NCBI GenBank assembly: GCA_963793335.1
Contig: CAWBZS010000013.1
Span: 186,001 to 250,000 of the forward strand
Source: Sva-07 sp963793335
Lineage (GTDB): Bacteria > Actinomycetota > Acidimicrobiia > Acidimicrobiales > Ilumatobacteraceae
Reading direction: 5' to 3'
DNA length: 64,000 nt
Shown: one piece after another, positions 51,717-60,578 of the stretch
How positions within the stretch are numbered: the stretch's first letter is position 1
How the letters are laid out: every line of letters begins with the position of its first letter
Notes under the pieces: model-generated
Told to the model about the DNA's origin: nothing
The model's database searches: none
Seen by the model: the letters and a program-made list of their open reading frames with translations, nothing else
Program-made: the position numbers and the translations under genes

Positions 51717-53999
51717 TCAGCAGCGTCCGAGAATGGCGTTGGCCGGCAGCGACGGCAATGGAGCCAGTGGATCGAGGTTGTCCGGCGGAATCGTCGTGCC
51801 GACCTCGACGCGCTCCACAACCGGCGCAGTGATCGGGACTTGCACCGGCGGCAACGTTGCGGCCGGACCGGCCGGCTCGGTTTCGACGGCTGGATCCCCA
51901 CCCTCGACGGGTGCCGGCGCAGGTTGGACTGGCGCGAGTCCGCCGGGCACGAGATCGAAACCGACCACTTGCGTGCCGACAATGCGGGATTCGCACTCGT
52001 CGCCAGGAAGGAACAGTCGTGCATTCGGTCGGCTCGGCGGCACGACTTCCCAGTCGAGTTGCGGCAGGAACGTGTGGGCCGGCTCCATGTAGGCGTTCCA
52101 GATCACCGCAGGAAAGTGGCCACCCTGAACGTTGCTGCCGTAGCCGGCGGCAACGAACTCGGGAACACTCCGCATCGGGGTGTAGCGGTCGGGGTCGCCC
52201 ACCCAGACGGCGGTCGACAGTTGCTTGGTGCCGCCAACGAACCAGGCGTTGGTGTTGTTGTCCTGGGTGCCGGTCTTGCCGAACGCGGGTCGGCGATCAT
52301 CGAATCCGGCGCGCCGACCGGTGCCACCGCCATAGATGGGGCCTTTGAGGATCTCGACGCTGCGAAGCGCCGCGTCCCGGTCGAGCACCTGGGCGCCGGG
52401 ATCGAGATGGGTGTAGATCCGCTCGCCGTCGGGTCCGTCGATGAACTCGACGTAGTAGGGATCGTGGTGGAGGCCTTCGTTGGCCAACGCCTGCACGCCC
52501 GACGCCATGTCCATCGGCGACATCTCGTTGGCGCCCGTGGCGAGGCTCGCGAACGGCTCGATCGGCCGGCGTTCCTCACGCGGCTGGTCGCGATACAGAT
52601 ACGGCGACTCGCTCATCCGGTAGATCGTGTCGACGACGCGGTTCAGTCCGACCATCTGGCTGAGCCGGGCGTAGGCACAGTTGATCGAGTTCGTCGTGTT
52701 GTTCTGCAGTGTCACCACGCCTCGTGAGACGCCATTGCGGATCTCGAACGGCTCCGCCTCGTTGCCAGGGTTCGGCAGCGTGCACGGAAGCGTCCCGTCG
52801 AGCACGTCGTTCTGCTGAGCGCCCGCCTGCACGGCTGCGGCCAGGATGAACATCTTGACGCTCGAGCCGGTCTGGCGCGGTGACAGCGCCATGTTGAGCT
52901 CGCGATCGTTGGCGACGAACCCTCGTCCGCCGACCATCACCCGGATCGCGCCGGAGGTCGAGTCGAGCGACACGATCGAGGCGTCGAAGTTGTTGGAGAT
53001 TCGCGACGGCGTATCTGGCAGATTGTTGCGCGCCTGCTCGGCGAGCGACTGCAAGTTCGAGTCGAGCGTGGTGTGAATCCTCAGACCACCACGGAACAGC
53101 TGGTTGTACCGCTCCTGGTAGGTGTCGCCCAAGATGTCGGACTTGTTGAGCAGGTAGTCGCGCAGCGCTTCGGTGTAGTACGTGCGGGCGAACGTTCGCT
53201 CGGGAAGGGTCTTGACCCGAACGGGCAGCACGAACTCTGCGAGGACCTGCTCGCCCTCTGCCTCGGTCAACACCTCCTCGTTGACGAGCCGGTCGACGAC
53301 CTGAATCCAGCGCGCTCGACTGCGCTCAGGCTCGTTGATCGGGTCGAACCCTGAAGGCGACCGCACCAGACCCGCCATGAACACCGCTTCGAGGAAGGTG
53401 AGGTCCTGAGCGTTCTTGCCGAAATAGGTCTCTGCGGCCGCCTGGATGCCGTACGCGTTGTTGCCGAAGAAGACGGTGTTCAGGTACCTCGCCAGGATCT
53501 CCTGCTTGGAGAGCTTGTTCTCGAGCATGCGGGCGTAGTGGATCTGCAGCAGCTTGTAGCGGCCGTCGCGCTCCAGACCTGCCAGGTAGTCGTTCTTCGC
53601 CACCTGCATCGTGATCGTCGAGGCGCCCTGCTGGGGAGCCTCGGATGCGAAGTTCGACAGCGTCGCACGAACCAGGCTGCGTACGTTGATGCCGTCGTGG
53701 CTGAAGAACTCCTTGTCCTCCACGACGAGGAACGCATTGATCACCTGACTCGGGATGTCCTCGAATTCGATCGGCTGGGAGTTCTCCAGCTCGTAGATCG
53801 CGATCTCTTCACCGTTGGCGTCATACACGTACGTCCGCTGCGCCAGGGCCTCGAACTCGGGCAACTCGACGGGCAGTTCCTCGTGCGCATTCGCCGTCGA
53901 CCAGACGCGCGGGGCCACGCCCACCACGGTGGCGGTCACCAGCAGCGCTCCGGCCGCCACGACCAGCAGCATCCTGGGAATGAATCCGATCAATCGCAC
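51717..53999 (-). CDS. Class A penicillin-binding protein
   Basis: A 760-residue bifunctional wall enzyme. A signal anchor (about 8-30) is followed by a GT51 glycosyltransferase: EDKEFFSHDGINVRSLVRA, GASTITMQVAKN, RYLNTVFFGNNAYGIQAAA. The transpeptidase domain has TGSSVK (catalytic Ser-x-x-Lys), the SxN-type SIN in NNTTNSINCAY, and FGKTGTQDNNTNAWF. The tail is Pro-rich, about 70 residues, ending in NAILGRC. It polymerises and cross-links peptidoglycan outside the membrane. GTG 53999 has TATCGT 10 bases upstream. The usual actinobacterial whiB neighbour of PonA is not adjacent. Confidence 0.93.
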   Translation of the reverse strand: MRLIGFIPRMLLVVAAGALLVTATVVGVAPRVWSTANAHEELPVELPEFEALAQRTYVYDANGEEIAIYELENSQPIEFEDIPSQVINAFLVVEDKEFFSHDGINVRSLVRATLSNFASEAPQQGASTITMQVAKNDYLAGLERDGRYKLLQIHYARMLENKLSKQEILARYLNTVFFGNNAYGIQAAAETYFGKNAQDLTFLEAVFMAGLVRSPSGFDPINEPERSRARWIQVVDRLVNEEVLTEAEGEQVLAEFVLPVRVKTLPERTFARTYYTEALRDYLLNKSDILGDTYQERYNQLFRGGLRIHTTLDSNLQSLAEQARNNLPDTPSRISNNFDASIVSLDSTSGAIRVMVGGRGFVANDRELNMALSPRQTGSSVKMFILAAAVQAGAQQNDVLDGTLPCTLPNPGNEAEPFEIRNGVSRGVVTLQNNTTNSINCAYARLSQMVGLNRVVDTIYRMSESPYLYRDQPREERRPIEPFASLATGANEMSPMDMASGVQALANEGLHHDPYYVEFIDGPDGERIYTHLDPGAQVLDRDAALRSVEILKGPIYGGGTGRRAGFDDRRPAFGKTGTQDNNTNAWFVGGTKQLSTAVWVGDPDRYTPMRSVPEFVAAGYGSNVQGGHFPAVIWNAYMEPAHTFLPQLDWEVVPPSRPNARLFLPGDECESRIVGTQVVGFDLVPGGLAPVQPAPAPVEGGDPAVETEPAGPAATLPPVQVPITAPVVERVEVGTTIPPDNLDPLAPLPSLPANAILGRC

Positions 54000-54009
54000 A
54001 GTGGCACCG

Positions 54010-54015
54010 ACGATA
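54010..54015 (-). promoter_or_regulatory. -10 box, leaderless start of the PBP gene
   Basis: TATCGT on the minus strand, 10 bases before GTG 53999, divergent from the box at 54054. Confidence 0.45.
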
Positions 54016-54053
54016 GTGGCCGCAACAGTGGCAACGACGTCAGCCCACCGGGC

Positions 54054-54059
54054 TACCGT
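54054..54059 (+). promoter_or_regulatory. -10 box, leaderless start of F420-type oxidoreductase gene
   Basis: TACCGT ends 8 bases before ATG 54068; no ribosome site is present. Confidence 0.5.
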
Positions 54060-54067
54060 CTCGACTC

Positions 54068-55024
54068 ATGTCCGACGTTGCCTCCAGGTTCCCGATCAAG
54101 CCGTTCCGATTCGGCGTGCAGCTGTCCACCAGTGGTTCGGGCACGGCCTGGGCCGAGACCGCCCGAAAGACGGAGTCGCTCGGGTACGCGGTCGCCACCA
54201 TGCCCGACCACTTCACCGGCCAGCTGGCGCCCATGCCAGCGCTGCAGGCGGTCCTCGACGCCACCACAACGCTTCGCGCCGGAGCGCTGGTCTTCGACAA
54301 CGACTACAAACACCCGGCGATCCTGGCCAAGGAACTGGCCACAATGGACGTTCTCTCCGACGGCCGCGTCGAGATCGGCCTCGGCGCCGGCTGGATGAGA
54401 TCCGACTACGACCAACTCGGCATCGAGTACGACCGACCCGGTGTGCGCATCGACCGGTTCGTGGAGGGCGTGGCCGTCATCCGAGGGGCCATGGGTGTCG
54501 GGCCGTTCGACTTCGCCGGCGAGCACTACACGATCACCGGGTACGACGGGTTCCCGAAGCCGTTGCAGGCTCCCTGGCCGCCGATCCTCATCGGCGGCGG
54601 CGGCAAGCGTGTCCTGACCCTCGCCGCCAAGCACGCCGACATCGTCGGGGTCAACGGCACGCTGGATGCCGGGGTCATCGGCCCGGAAGCGATCGCCACG
54701 ATGACCAACGACGCCGTGGCCGACAAGGTCGACATCGTCGCAGCCGCAGCGGGCGACCGGATCGATCACATCGAGATGAACATCCGCACGTTCTTCGTCA
54801 GCGTCACCGACGATCGAGCCGGCCAACTCGCAGCCACCGCTCAGATGATCGCCGTCGACGAGGCGATGATCGCCGAGTCACCCTTCGCCCTGATCGGGAG
54901 TCCCGCCAAGATCGCCGAGGACCTGGTGGCGCGCCGCGAGCGGTATGGATTCAGCTACGTCATCGTCGGCGCCGAGGACATCGAGTCGTTCGCGCCGGTG
55001 GTGGCCGAACTCGCGGGAACGTAG
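54068..55024 (+). CDS. Luciferase-like (F420-type) oxidoreductase 1
   Basis: A 318-residue TIM-barrel protein of the luciferase-like monooxygenase superfamily. Strands and loops read FRFGVQLSTSGSG, LGYAVATMPDHF, LRAGALVFDNDYKHP, LSDGRVEIGLGAGWMRSDYD, and PILIGGGGKRVLTLAAKHAD. Actinobacterial members of this type mostly use coenzyme F420 rather than FMN; that is family knowledge, not seen here. The substrate is unknown. It is followed after 9 bases by a Gfo/Idh oxidoreductase, so the two may act in one path. Confidence 0.85.
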   Translation: MSDVASRFPIKPFRFGVQLSTSGSGTAWAETARKTESLGYAVATMPDHFTGQLAPMPALQAVLDATTTLRAGALVFDNDYKHPAILAKELATMDVLSDGRVEIGLGAGWMRSDYDQLGIEYDRPGVRIDRFVEGVAVIRGAMGVGPFDFAGEHYTITGYDGFPKPLQAPWPPILIGGGGKRVLTLAAKHADIVGVNGTLDAGVIGPEAIATMTNDAVADKVDIVAAAAGDRIDHIEMNIRTFFVSVTDDRAGQLAATAQMIAVDEAMIAESPFALIGSPAKIAEDLVARRERYGFSYVIVGAEDIESFAPVVAELAGT

Positions 55025-55033
55025 GGCAGCCCG

Positions 55034-56077
55034 GTGCAACGGCGACCCGAGGTGGTGTTGTGGGGAGCTGGCATGGTCGCAGGGGTTCACGTTGCGGCCT
55101 GCCACTCCCTCGACTGGCGAGTGAGCGCCATTGCCTCGCGTTCACCCGACCGCGCCGCCGAGCTCGCCTCCTCGATCGGTGCCGCAGCGGTGACCTTCGA
55201 CGAGTTGCTCGACACTCGTCGTGGGGAGATCGCGATCGTCGCCACTCCCCCGGCGACGCACGCCGACGCCGTGGTCGCGCTGCTCGACGCCGGCTATCAC
55301 GTCGTGGTCGAGGCGCCGATCGCATGCACCTTGTCCGATGCCGACCGGATCATCGAGGCGGAGACCCGAGCGAATCGTCCCGTGTTGTACTCCGAGCATC
55401 TCGTGGCGTCGCCGGCCGTCGACGGTCTCCTGGCGCGGGTCGGTGCCGTGGGTGCATTGACGCACCTCTCGACCCGTGCCACGCAGCCACCGCCGACCTG
55501 GCGGCCCGGAGACGGGGTCGACGCCAACTGGGGTGGCGGCGCGCTGTTCGACGTGGGGGTCCACCCGGTGGGAATGGCGTTGCGGGTGGCGTCCGAGGCG
55601 CAGGCGGGTCGGCCGGTCTCGCTGACGGCGGTGATCGTCGACGCGGAGACCCGCTCCGAACACGGCACGGTCAAGCTTCGCTTCGAGTCGGGACTGGTGG
55701 CCACGATCAGCGCGCGATGGCAACCCGATACCTCCCCCGACTGGGATCTCCAGGCCTCCAGCGCCGCTGCCGTGCTGCGTGCCGATCTGTACCCGTCGCC
55801 GACACTGGAGCACAACGGCACACGCGTACCGGTCGGATCACCGGCGCGCAGCCTGTCGCCGTCGCTCGTCGACGACTACGGCTACGCGCCGCAACTCAAG
55901 CGATTCTGGACCAACATCCGAACCGGTCGCCCCGTGCCTGCGACGTCACGTCTCGGACGTCAGGTGCTCGATGTGATCTGCGCCGCGCACTGGTCTGCGG
56001 GCCGCAACGCCATCGAGGTGCCGCTCCCCTTCGCCGGCCCACGCGACCGCACCCCCGCCCAGCTCTTCGACCTGTAA
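55034..56077 (+). CDS. Gfo/Idh/MocA-family oxidoreductase
   Basis: A 347-residue protein with an N-terminal Rossmann fold (VVLWGAGMVAGVHVAACHSL) and a C-terminal alpha/beta domain (GGGALFDVGVHPVGMAL). The usual catalytic motif EKP reads EAP in VVVEAPIACT, so the Lys that normally helps hydride transfer is missing, and a catalytic role is less certain. GTG 55034 lacks a strong ribosome site. The stop TAA lies inside the palindrome at 56071-56107. Confidence 0.82.
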   Translation: MQRRPEVVLWGAGMVAGVHVAACHSLDWRVSAIASRSPDRAAELASSIGAAAVTFDELLDTRRGEIAIVATPPATHADAVVALLDAGYHVVVEAPIACTLSDADRIIEAETRANRPVLYSEHLVASPAVDGLLARVGAVGALTHLSTRATQPPPTWRPGDGVDANWGGGALFDVGVHPVGMALRVASEAQAGRPVSLTAVIVDAETRSEHGTVKLRFESGLVATISARWQPDTSPDWDLQASSAAAVLRADLYPSPTLEHNGTRVPVGSPARSLSPSLVDDYGYAPQLKRFWTNIRTGRPVPATSRLGRQVLDVICAAHWSAGRNAIEVPLPFAGPRDRTPAQLFDL

Positions 56078-56107
56078 CGTTTGGTGTCAGACACCAAACG
56101 TGACAGG
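56071..56107. terminator. TTTGGTGTC-A-GACACCAAA palindrome between convergent genes
   Basis: Twelve perfect pairs (ACGTTTGGTGTC and its complement around one A), one mismatch and five more pairs (CCTGT/ACAGG) fill the whole space between the Gfo/Idh stop and the glgC stop. The core is shared with the palindrome at 41000-41030. It is a probable two-way terminator. Confidence 0.7.
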
Positions 56108-57337
56108 TCAGCCGTTGGCGAGATCGCGGCCCTTCTCGATCACGACGACACCTTCGTCGCTGACCGTGAATCGTTGCCGGTCGGCGTCGAGTTCGAGACC
56201 GACACGGGTCCACTCGGGTACCACCACGTTCTTGTCGACGATGCAGCGATGCAGACGCACGCCTGGTCCGATGCGAACGTCGGGAAAGATGATCGAGTCG
56301 GTGACGTGGGCATCGTGGTCGATGAACGTGCCAGGCCCGACGATCGAACGTTCGACATGCGAGCCAGACACGATCGACCCCTGGCACAGCAGGCTGCCGT
56401 CGACGAATGACGGCTCGCCACCGCGGCCACGCGACACCTTGGCCGGCGGAAGGGCCCGCCGGCTGGTGTACACCGGCCAGTGCTCGTTGTAGAGATTGAA
56501 GATCGGCACCGGGGCGATCAGGTCCATGTTGGCGTGAAACAGCGAGTCGATCGTTCCGACATCGCGCCAATACCCCTTCTCACGCTCGTCCTGGCCGGGC
56601 ACGATGTTCTTCGAGAAGTCGTAGGCCCGTGCGACGCCGGCGTCGGTGAGCGCCGGGATCACATGGCTGCCGAGATCGGTGTAGGAGTTCTCGCGCGGGG
56701 TGACCACATCGATGAGTGTCTGGGTGTCGAACACATAGTTCCCCATGCTCGCCAGGCACATCTGATCGTTGCCCGGCATCGTCGGAGGACTTGCGACCTT
56801 CTCGTGGAAGGCGAGGATCTTCCCATCGTCGTCGACCTCGATGACGCCGAACTCGGTCGCTTCGTGCTTCGGCACAGGGATTGCCGCCACGGTGACCCCT
56901 GCGCCACTCTCGCGGTGCTCGTCCACCATCTGACGCGGGTCCATCCGGTAGATGTGGTCGGCACCGAAGACGCACACGATGTCTGGTGCTTCGTCGGAGA
57001 TCAAGTTGAGGTTCTGGTAGATCGCATCGGCCGAACCCTGGAACCAGTAGGGGCCGCGACGCATCTGGGCGGGCACCGGGGTGACGTAGTTGTCGAGCAT
57101 CGCCGAGAACCGCCACGTCTGGGAGATGTGACGGTCGAGGCTGTGGCTCTTGTATTGAGTGAGCACGACGATCTTGAGGTAGCCGGCGTTTGCGAAATTC
57201 GACAGGGCGAAGTCGATCAGGCGGTAGGTGCCGGCAAACGGCACCGCCGGCTTGGCGCGGTCGTTGGTCAGCGGGGCGAGACGCTTGCCTTCGCCTCCGG
57301 CCAGGACGATGACGAGCACTTTCGGTTCCATGGGCAT
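56108..57337 (-). CDS. glgC: Glucose-1-phosphate adenylyltransferase GlgC
   Basis: GlgC makes ADP-glucose from glucose-1-phosphate and ATP for glycogen or alpha-glucan synthesis. The 409-residue protein shows VLAGGEGKRLAPLTNDRAKPAVPF, the substrate region WFQGSADAIYQNL, FGADHIYRMD, FHEKVASPP, and the left-handed beta-helix repeats from about residue 300. ATG 57337 is preferred over ATG 57331 because TACGTT lies 8 bases upstream. A C-terminal fragment of a glycosyltransferase lies just upstream, where many Actinobacteria carry glgM. Confidence 0.94.
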   Translation of the reverse strand: MPMEPKVLVIVLAGGEGKRLAPLTNDRAKPAVPFAGTYRLIDFALSNFANAGYLKIVVLTQYKSHSLDRHISQTWRFSAMLDNYVTPVPAQMRRGPYWFQGSADAIYQNLNLISDEAPDIVCVFGADHIYRMDPRQMVDEHRESGAGVTVAAIPVPKHEATEFGVIEVDDDGKILAFHEKVASPPTMPGNDQMCLASMGNYVFDTQTLIDVVTPRENSYTDLGSHVIPALTDAGVARAYDFSKNIVPGQDEREKGYWRDVGTIDSLFHANMDLIAPVPIFNLYNEHWPVYTSRRALPPAKVSRGRGGEPSFVDGSLLCQGSIVSGSHVERSIVGPGTFIDHDAHVTDSIIFPDVRIGPGVRLHRCIVDKNVVVPEWTRVGLELDADRQRFTVSDEGVVVIEKGRDLANG

Positions 57338-57345
57338 CGATCTCA

Positions 57346-57351
57346 AACGTA
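57346..57351 (-). promoter_or_regulatory. -10 box, leaderless start of glgC
   Basis: TACGTT on the minus strand, 8 bases before ATG 57337. It decides between two close ATG codons. Confidence 0.45.
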
Positions 57352-57380
57352 CACAGCCGGCGCCACCAGGGCGCGCCTCG

Positions 57381-57632
57381 TCACGCAGTGTTCGGCGCGC
57401 GTCCACCAACGTTCATCGACAGTTCCCGATACAGCTCCAGAGACGTGCTCGCCGAGCCGTGCCACGACCAGTCGATCGCCTTGATGCGCCGTTGCAACGT
57501 ACGCCGCCGAGTCGGCGTTCGAAGACGGCGCTGCACCCAAAGCCATGGTGCGAGCAGGTCCTCCGGCGTCCCGCTCTCGGTGGCGTAGTGCAGCGAGACG
57601 GTCACGATGCAGACTGGCACAACCGATCGCAA
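57381..57632 (-). pseudogene. Possible remnant of a GT4 glycosyltransferase (glgM/glgA-like 3' end)
   Basis: An 83-codon frame with GC-rich third positions ends in RRIKAIDWSWHGSASTSLEL followed by YRELS. That resembles the last helix of GT4 glycosyltransferases (F/W-SW-x-x-x-A-x-x-x-L-x-LYREL). The catalytic domains are absent, and the sequence upstream belongs to the divergent ppc gene, so only the tail remains. It could instead be a small gene of its own. It fills most of the 339 bases between glgC and ppc. Confidence 0.4.
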
Positions 57633-57676
57633 CCGGTTGGGTTTCCTCGGCCGACCACTTCGGCTTGACTGGCTCC

Positions 57677-60532
57677 ATGTCCGACATCGCCAGCACCGCG
57701 GAATTCTCGTCCGCCACCACGAACGATGCCGTCGGCGAGGACATCCGCCTCCTCGGTCGGCTCCTGGGCGACGCGATCAGAAAGACGGAGGGCGATGCCG
57801 TCTACGAGTTGGTGGAGGACGTGCGCCGAGTCGCCGTCGAGGGGCGCCAGTCCGGGCTGAGTGCAGTCGACGACATTCGATCGCTGCTCGCGCAGCATCC
57901 GCTCGACGAACAGATCCTCGTGCTGCGGGCGCTCGACTGGCTGTCGTTGCTGGCCAACACCGCAGAGGACGTCCATCTCGAACGACGTCGACGGCTCCAC
58001 GACCGACCTGGCGAGGCCGATGCCACTCGCACGCCCCGACCGGGCAGCCTCGACGCAGTGTTCGCCCGCTTGCGCGATGCCGGAGTGAGCGCCGAGGTGA
58101 CCGCTCGGACCGTGAGCGAGTTGGAGGTGAGCCCGGTCATCACCGCGCACCCCACCGAGGTCCGTCGCAAGACGATTCTCGAGGTGCTCGAAGAACTCAG
58201 CGGCCTGCTGGAGGAGCTCGACGTGCGACGCCACGACGCGCGCAGCGCTGCACACATCGAGCAGGAGCTGTCCGTGTGCGTGCTGCTGCTCTGGCAGACC
58301 GCACTGCTTCGATTGTCGAAGCTTCGCGTGCGCGACGAGATCAACGAGGCGATCCGCTACTACGACACGAGCTTGTTCGAGGTCATTCCGTCGCTCACCC
58401 GCGACCTTGCACACAGCGTCCAGTCGGCCGAGCGCGACGTCGACGCTCCCGATGCGACGATCATCGACACGGCGAACACGATCAAGATGGGGTCGTGGAT
58501 CGGCGGCGACCGAGACGGCAACCCGTTCGTCACGGCCGATGTGGTCCGCTATGCGACCGGTCGGCAAACCGAAACGGTGCTGACTCGCCACCTCGCTGCG
58601 CTCTACCGCCTCTCACATCGCCTGTCGATGACCGATCGCCTGGTGACGCCGAGCCCCGCGGTCGAGGCGCTTGCGTCGGCCTCCGGCGACGACTCACCTT
58701 TTCGAGCCGACGAGCCGTATCGGCGGGCGCTTCGCGGGATGCACGCCCGCCTGCACGCGTTCGCCAGGCGCGTGCTCGACCCCGACACCCCCGTGCCCGG
58801 CCCCGTGCCGACCGAGGAGCGCGCTGCGTACGACGACCTGTCGGAACTGGTCGACGACCTCGATCAGGTGATCGCCTCGCTGCACGGCCACGGTGCGGCT
58901 GCCATCGCCGACTCGCTCGTGGAACCCGTGCGCCGGTCCGTTGCCATCTTCGGCGCGCACCTCTGCGGACTCGACCTCCGCCAGAACTCGGCCGTACACG
59001 AGACGGTGCTGGCCAATCTGTTCGCCGAGGCGGGCGTGTGCGACGACTACATGGTCCTCGGCGAGGACGAACGCGTCGCTGTCCTGACCGCTGAACTGCG
59101 CACCCCACGGCTGCTTCGCCACCCGGGCGCCGAGCTCGACGACCGGACGGCATCGGAGTTGGCGATCCTGGAGGCCGCCGCAGATGCGGTGGGACGGGTG
59201 GGGCGCCGCATCATTCCCCACTACGTGATCTCGATGGCCCACGACGTCAGCGACGTGCTCGAGGTTGCGGTGTTGCTCAAGGAGGTCGGGCTTGCCCACG
59301 CCGGCCACCACGGCTCGGCCGCATCGTCGAAACTCGACATCGTCCCGCTGTTCGAGACCATCGACGACCTGGAACGCTGCGCCGACGTGCTCGACAACAT
59401 GCTGCGCAACGACGTCTACGCCGAGATCGTCCAGTCGCGAGGCAACCGTCAGGAGGTGATGGTCGGCTACTCCGATTCGAACAAGGACGGTGGCTACCTG
59501 TGCTCGCAGTGGAGCCTGTCGTCAGCGCAGACCGCACTGACCGAGGTGGCGCGACGTGCGAACGTGAAGCTGCGCTTCTTCCACGGCCGGGGCGGCACCG
59601 TCGGACGAGGTGGAGGCCCGGCATTCCAGGCGATTCTGGCACTGCCGGCCGGCTCGGTCGACGGCTCGATTCGACTCACCGAGCAGGGCGAGATCGTGGC
59701 TGCCAAGTACTCGAACCCGGCGATGGCCACCCGGAACCTCGAAACGCTGGTTGCGGCGACGCTCGAAGCCACGCTCCTGCATCGTCACCCGAGCGAGGAT
59801 CCCGACGGCCCCGACGTCGACCCACGATTCGCCGACACGATGGGTGAACTCTCGTCGAACGCCTTCGAGGCGTACCGGGCCCTGGTCTACGGAGACGAGC
59901 GTTTCGTGACCTTCTTCCGGTCGATCACTCCGACCGACGAGATCGCCAAACTCAATGTCGGCAGCCGGCCAGCGTCGAGAACGGCTTCGAACGCGATCGA
60001 AGACCTGCGAGCGATCCCCTGGGTGTTCGGCTGGACACAGTGTCGCCTCATGATCCCGGCTTGGTTCGGTGTCGGCGCTGCGGTCGAGCGATTCGTCGAC
60101 GCTCCGGGCACCGACGACGACCATCGCGTCGAGTTGTTGAACGCCATGTACGCCGAGTGGCCGTTCTTTCGCGCTGCGATCGACAACATGGGCATGGTGC
60201 TGGCCAAGTCCGACATCGACATCGCCCGCCGATACGCCGACGTGTTGGTCGAGGACGACTCCATGCGCGACGACATCTTCGGAGCGATCGCCGACGAGCA
60301 TGCCCGAACGCTCACGTGGCACCGCACGATCACGGGGTCCACCTCACCGATCGCCGACAATCCGCTGCTCGAACGCAGCCTGCAGAACCGCTACCCGTAC
60401 CTCGACCCGTTGCATGTGATGCAAGTGGATCTCCTGCGCCGTTTCCGCGACGGCGACCATGACGAGATCGTCGAACGAGGCATCCAGCTCTCGATCAACG
60501 CGATCGCAACCGGGCTGCGCAACTCGGGCTGA
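57677..60532 (+). CDS. ppc: Phosphoenolpyruvate carboxylase
   Basis: This enzyme adds bicarbonate to PEP to give oxaloacetate and refills the citric acid cycle. The 951-residue protein carries the conserved blocks VITAHPTEVRRKTILE (catalytic His), GSWIGGDRDGNPFVT, VGYSDSNKDGGYL, FFHGRGGTVGRGGGP (Arg/Gly loop) and NVGSRPASR near the C-terminus, ending LRNSG as expected for the family. ATG 57677 opens the conserved region without a clear ribosome site. It is divergent from the glgC side. Confidence 0.96.
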   Translation: MSDIASTAEFSSATTNDAVGEDIRLLGRLLGDAIRKTEGDAVYELVEDVRRVAVEGRQSGLSAVDDIRSLLAQHPLDEQILVLRALDWLSLLANTAEDVHLERRRRLHDRPGEADATRTPRPGSLDAVFARLRDAGVSAEVTARTVSELEVSPVITAHPTEVRRKTILEVLEELSGLLEELDVRRHDARSAAHIEQELSVCVLLLWQTALLRLSKLRVRDEINEAIRYYDTSLFEVIPSLTRDLAHSVQSAERDVDAPDATIIDTANTIKMGSWIGGDRDGNPFVTADVVRYATGRQTETVLTRHLAALYRLSHRLSMTDRLVTPSPAVEALASASGDDSPFRADEPYRRALRGMHARLHAFARRVLDPDTPVPGPVPTEERAAYDDLSELVDDLDQVIASLHGHGAAAIADSLVEPVRRSVAIFGAHLCGLDLRQNSAVHETVLANLFAEAGVCDDYMVLGEDERVAVLTAELRTPRLLRHPGAELDDRTASELAILEAAADAVGRVGRRIIPHYVISMAHDVSDVLEVAVLLKEVGLAHAGHHGSAASSKLDIVPLFETIDDLERCADVLDNMLRNDVYAEIVQSRGNRQEVMVGYSDSNKDGGYLCSQWSLSSAQTALTEVARRANVKLRFFHGRGGTVGRGGGPAFQAILALPAGSVDGSIRLTEQGEIVAAKYSNPAMATRNLETLVAATLEATLLHRHPSEDPDGPDVDPRFADTMGELSSNAFEAYRALVYGDERFVTFFRSITPTDEIAKLNVGSRPASRTASNAIEDLRAIPWVFGWTQCRLMIPAWFGVGAAVERFVDAPGTDDDHRVELLNAMYAEWPFFRAAIDNMGMVLAKSDIDIARRYADVLVEDDSMRDDIFGAIADEHARTLTWHRTITGSTSPIADNPLLERSLQNRYPYLDPLHVMQVDLLRRFRDGDHDEIVERGIQLSINAIATGLRNSG

Positions 60533-60566
60533 CGGTCACGGCTGTTGCCCGCCGAGAGCGCCGACC

Positions 60567-60572
60567 TACCCT
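60567..60572 (+). promoter_or_regulatory. -10 box, leaderless start of esterase gene
   Basis: TACCCT ends 6 bases before ATG 60579; no ribosome site. Confidence 0.45.
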
Positions 60573-60578
60573 CTCGGG

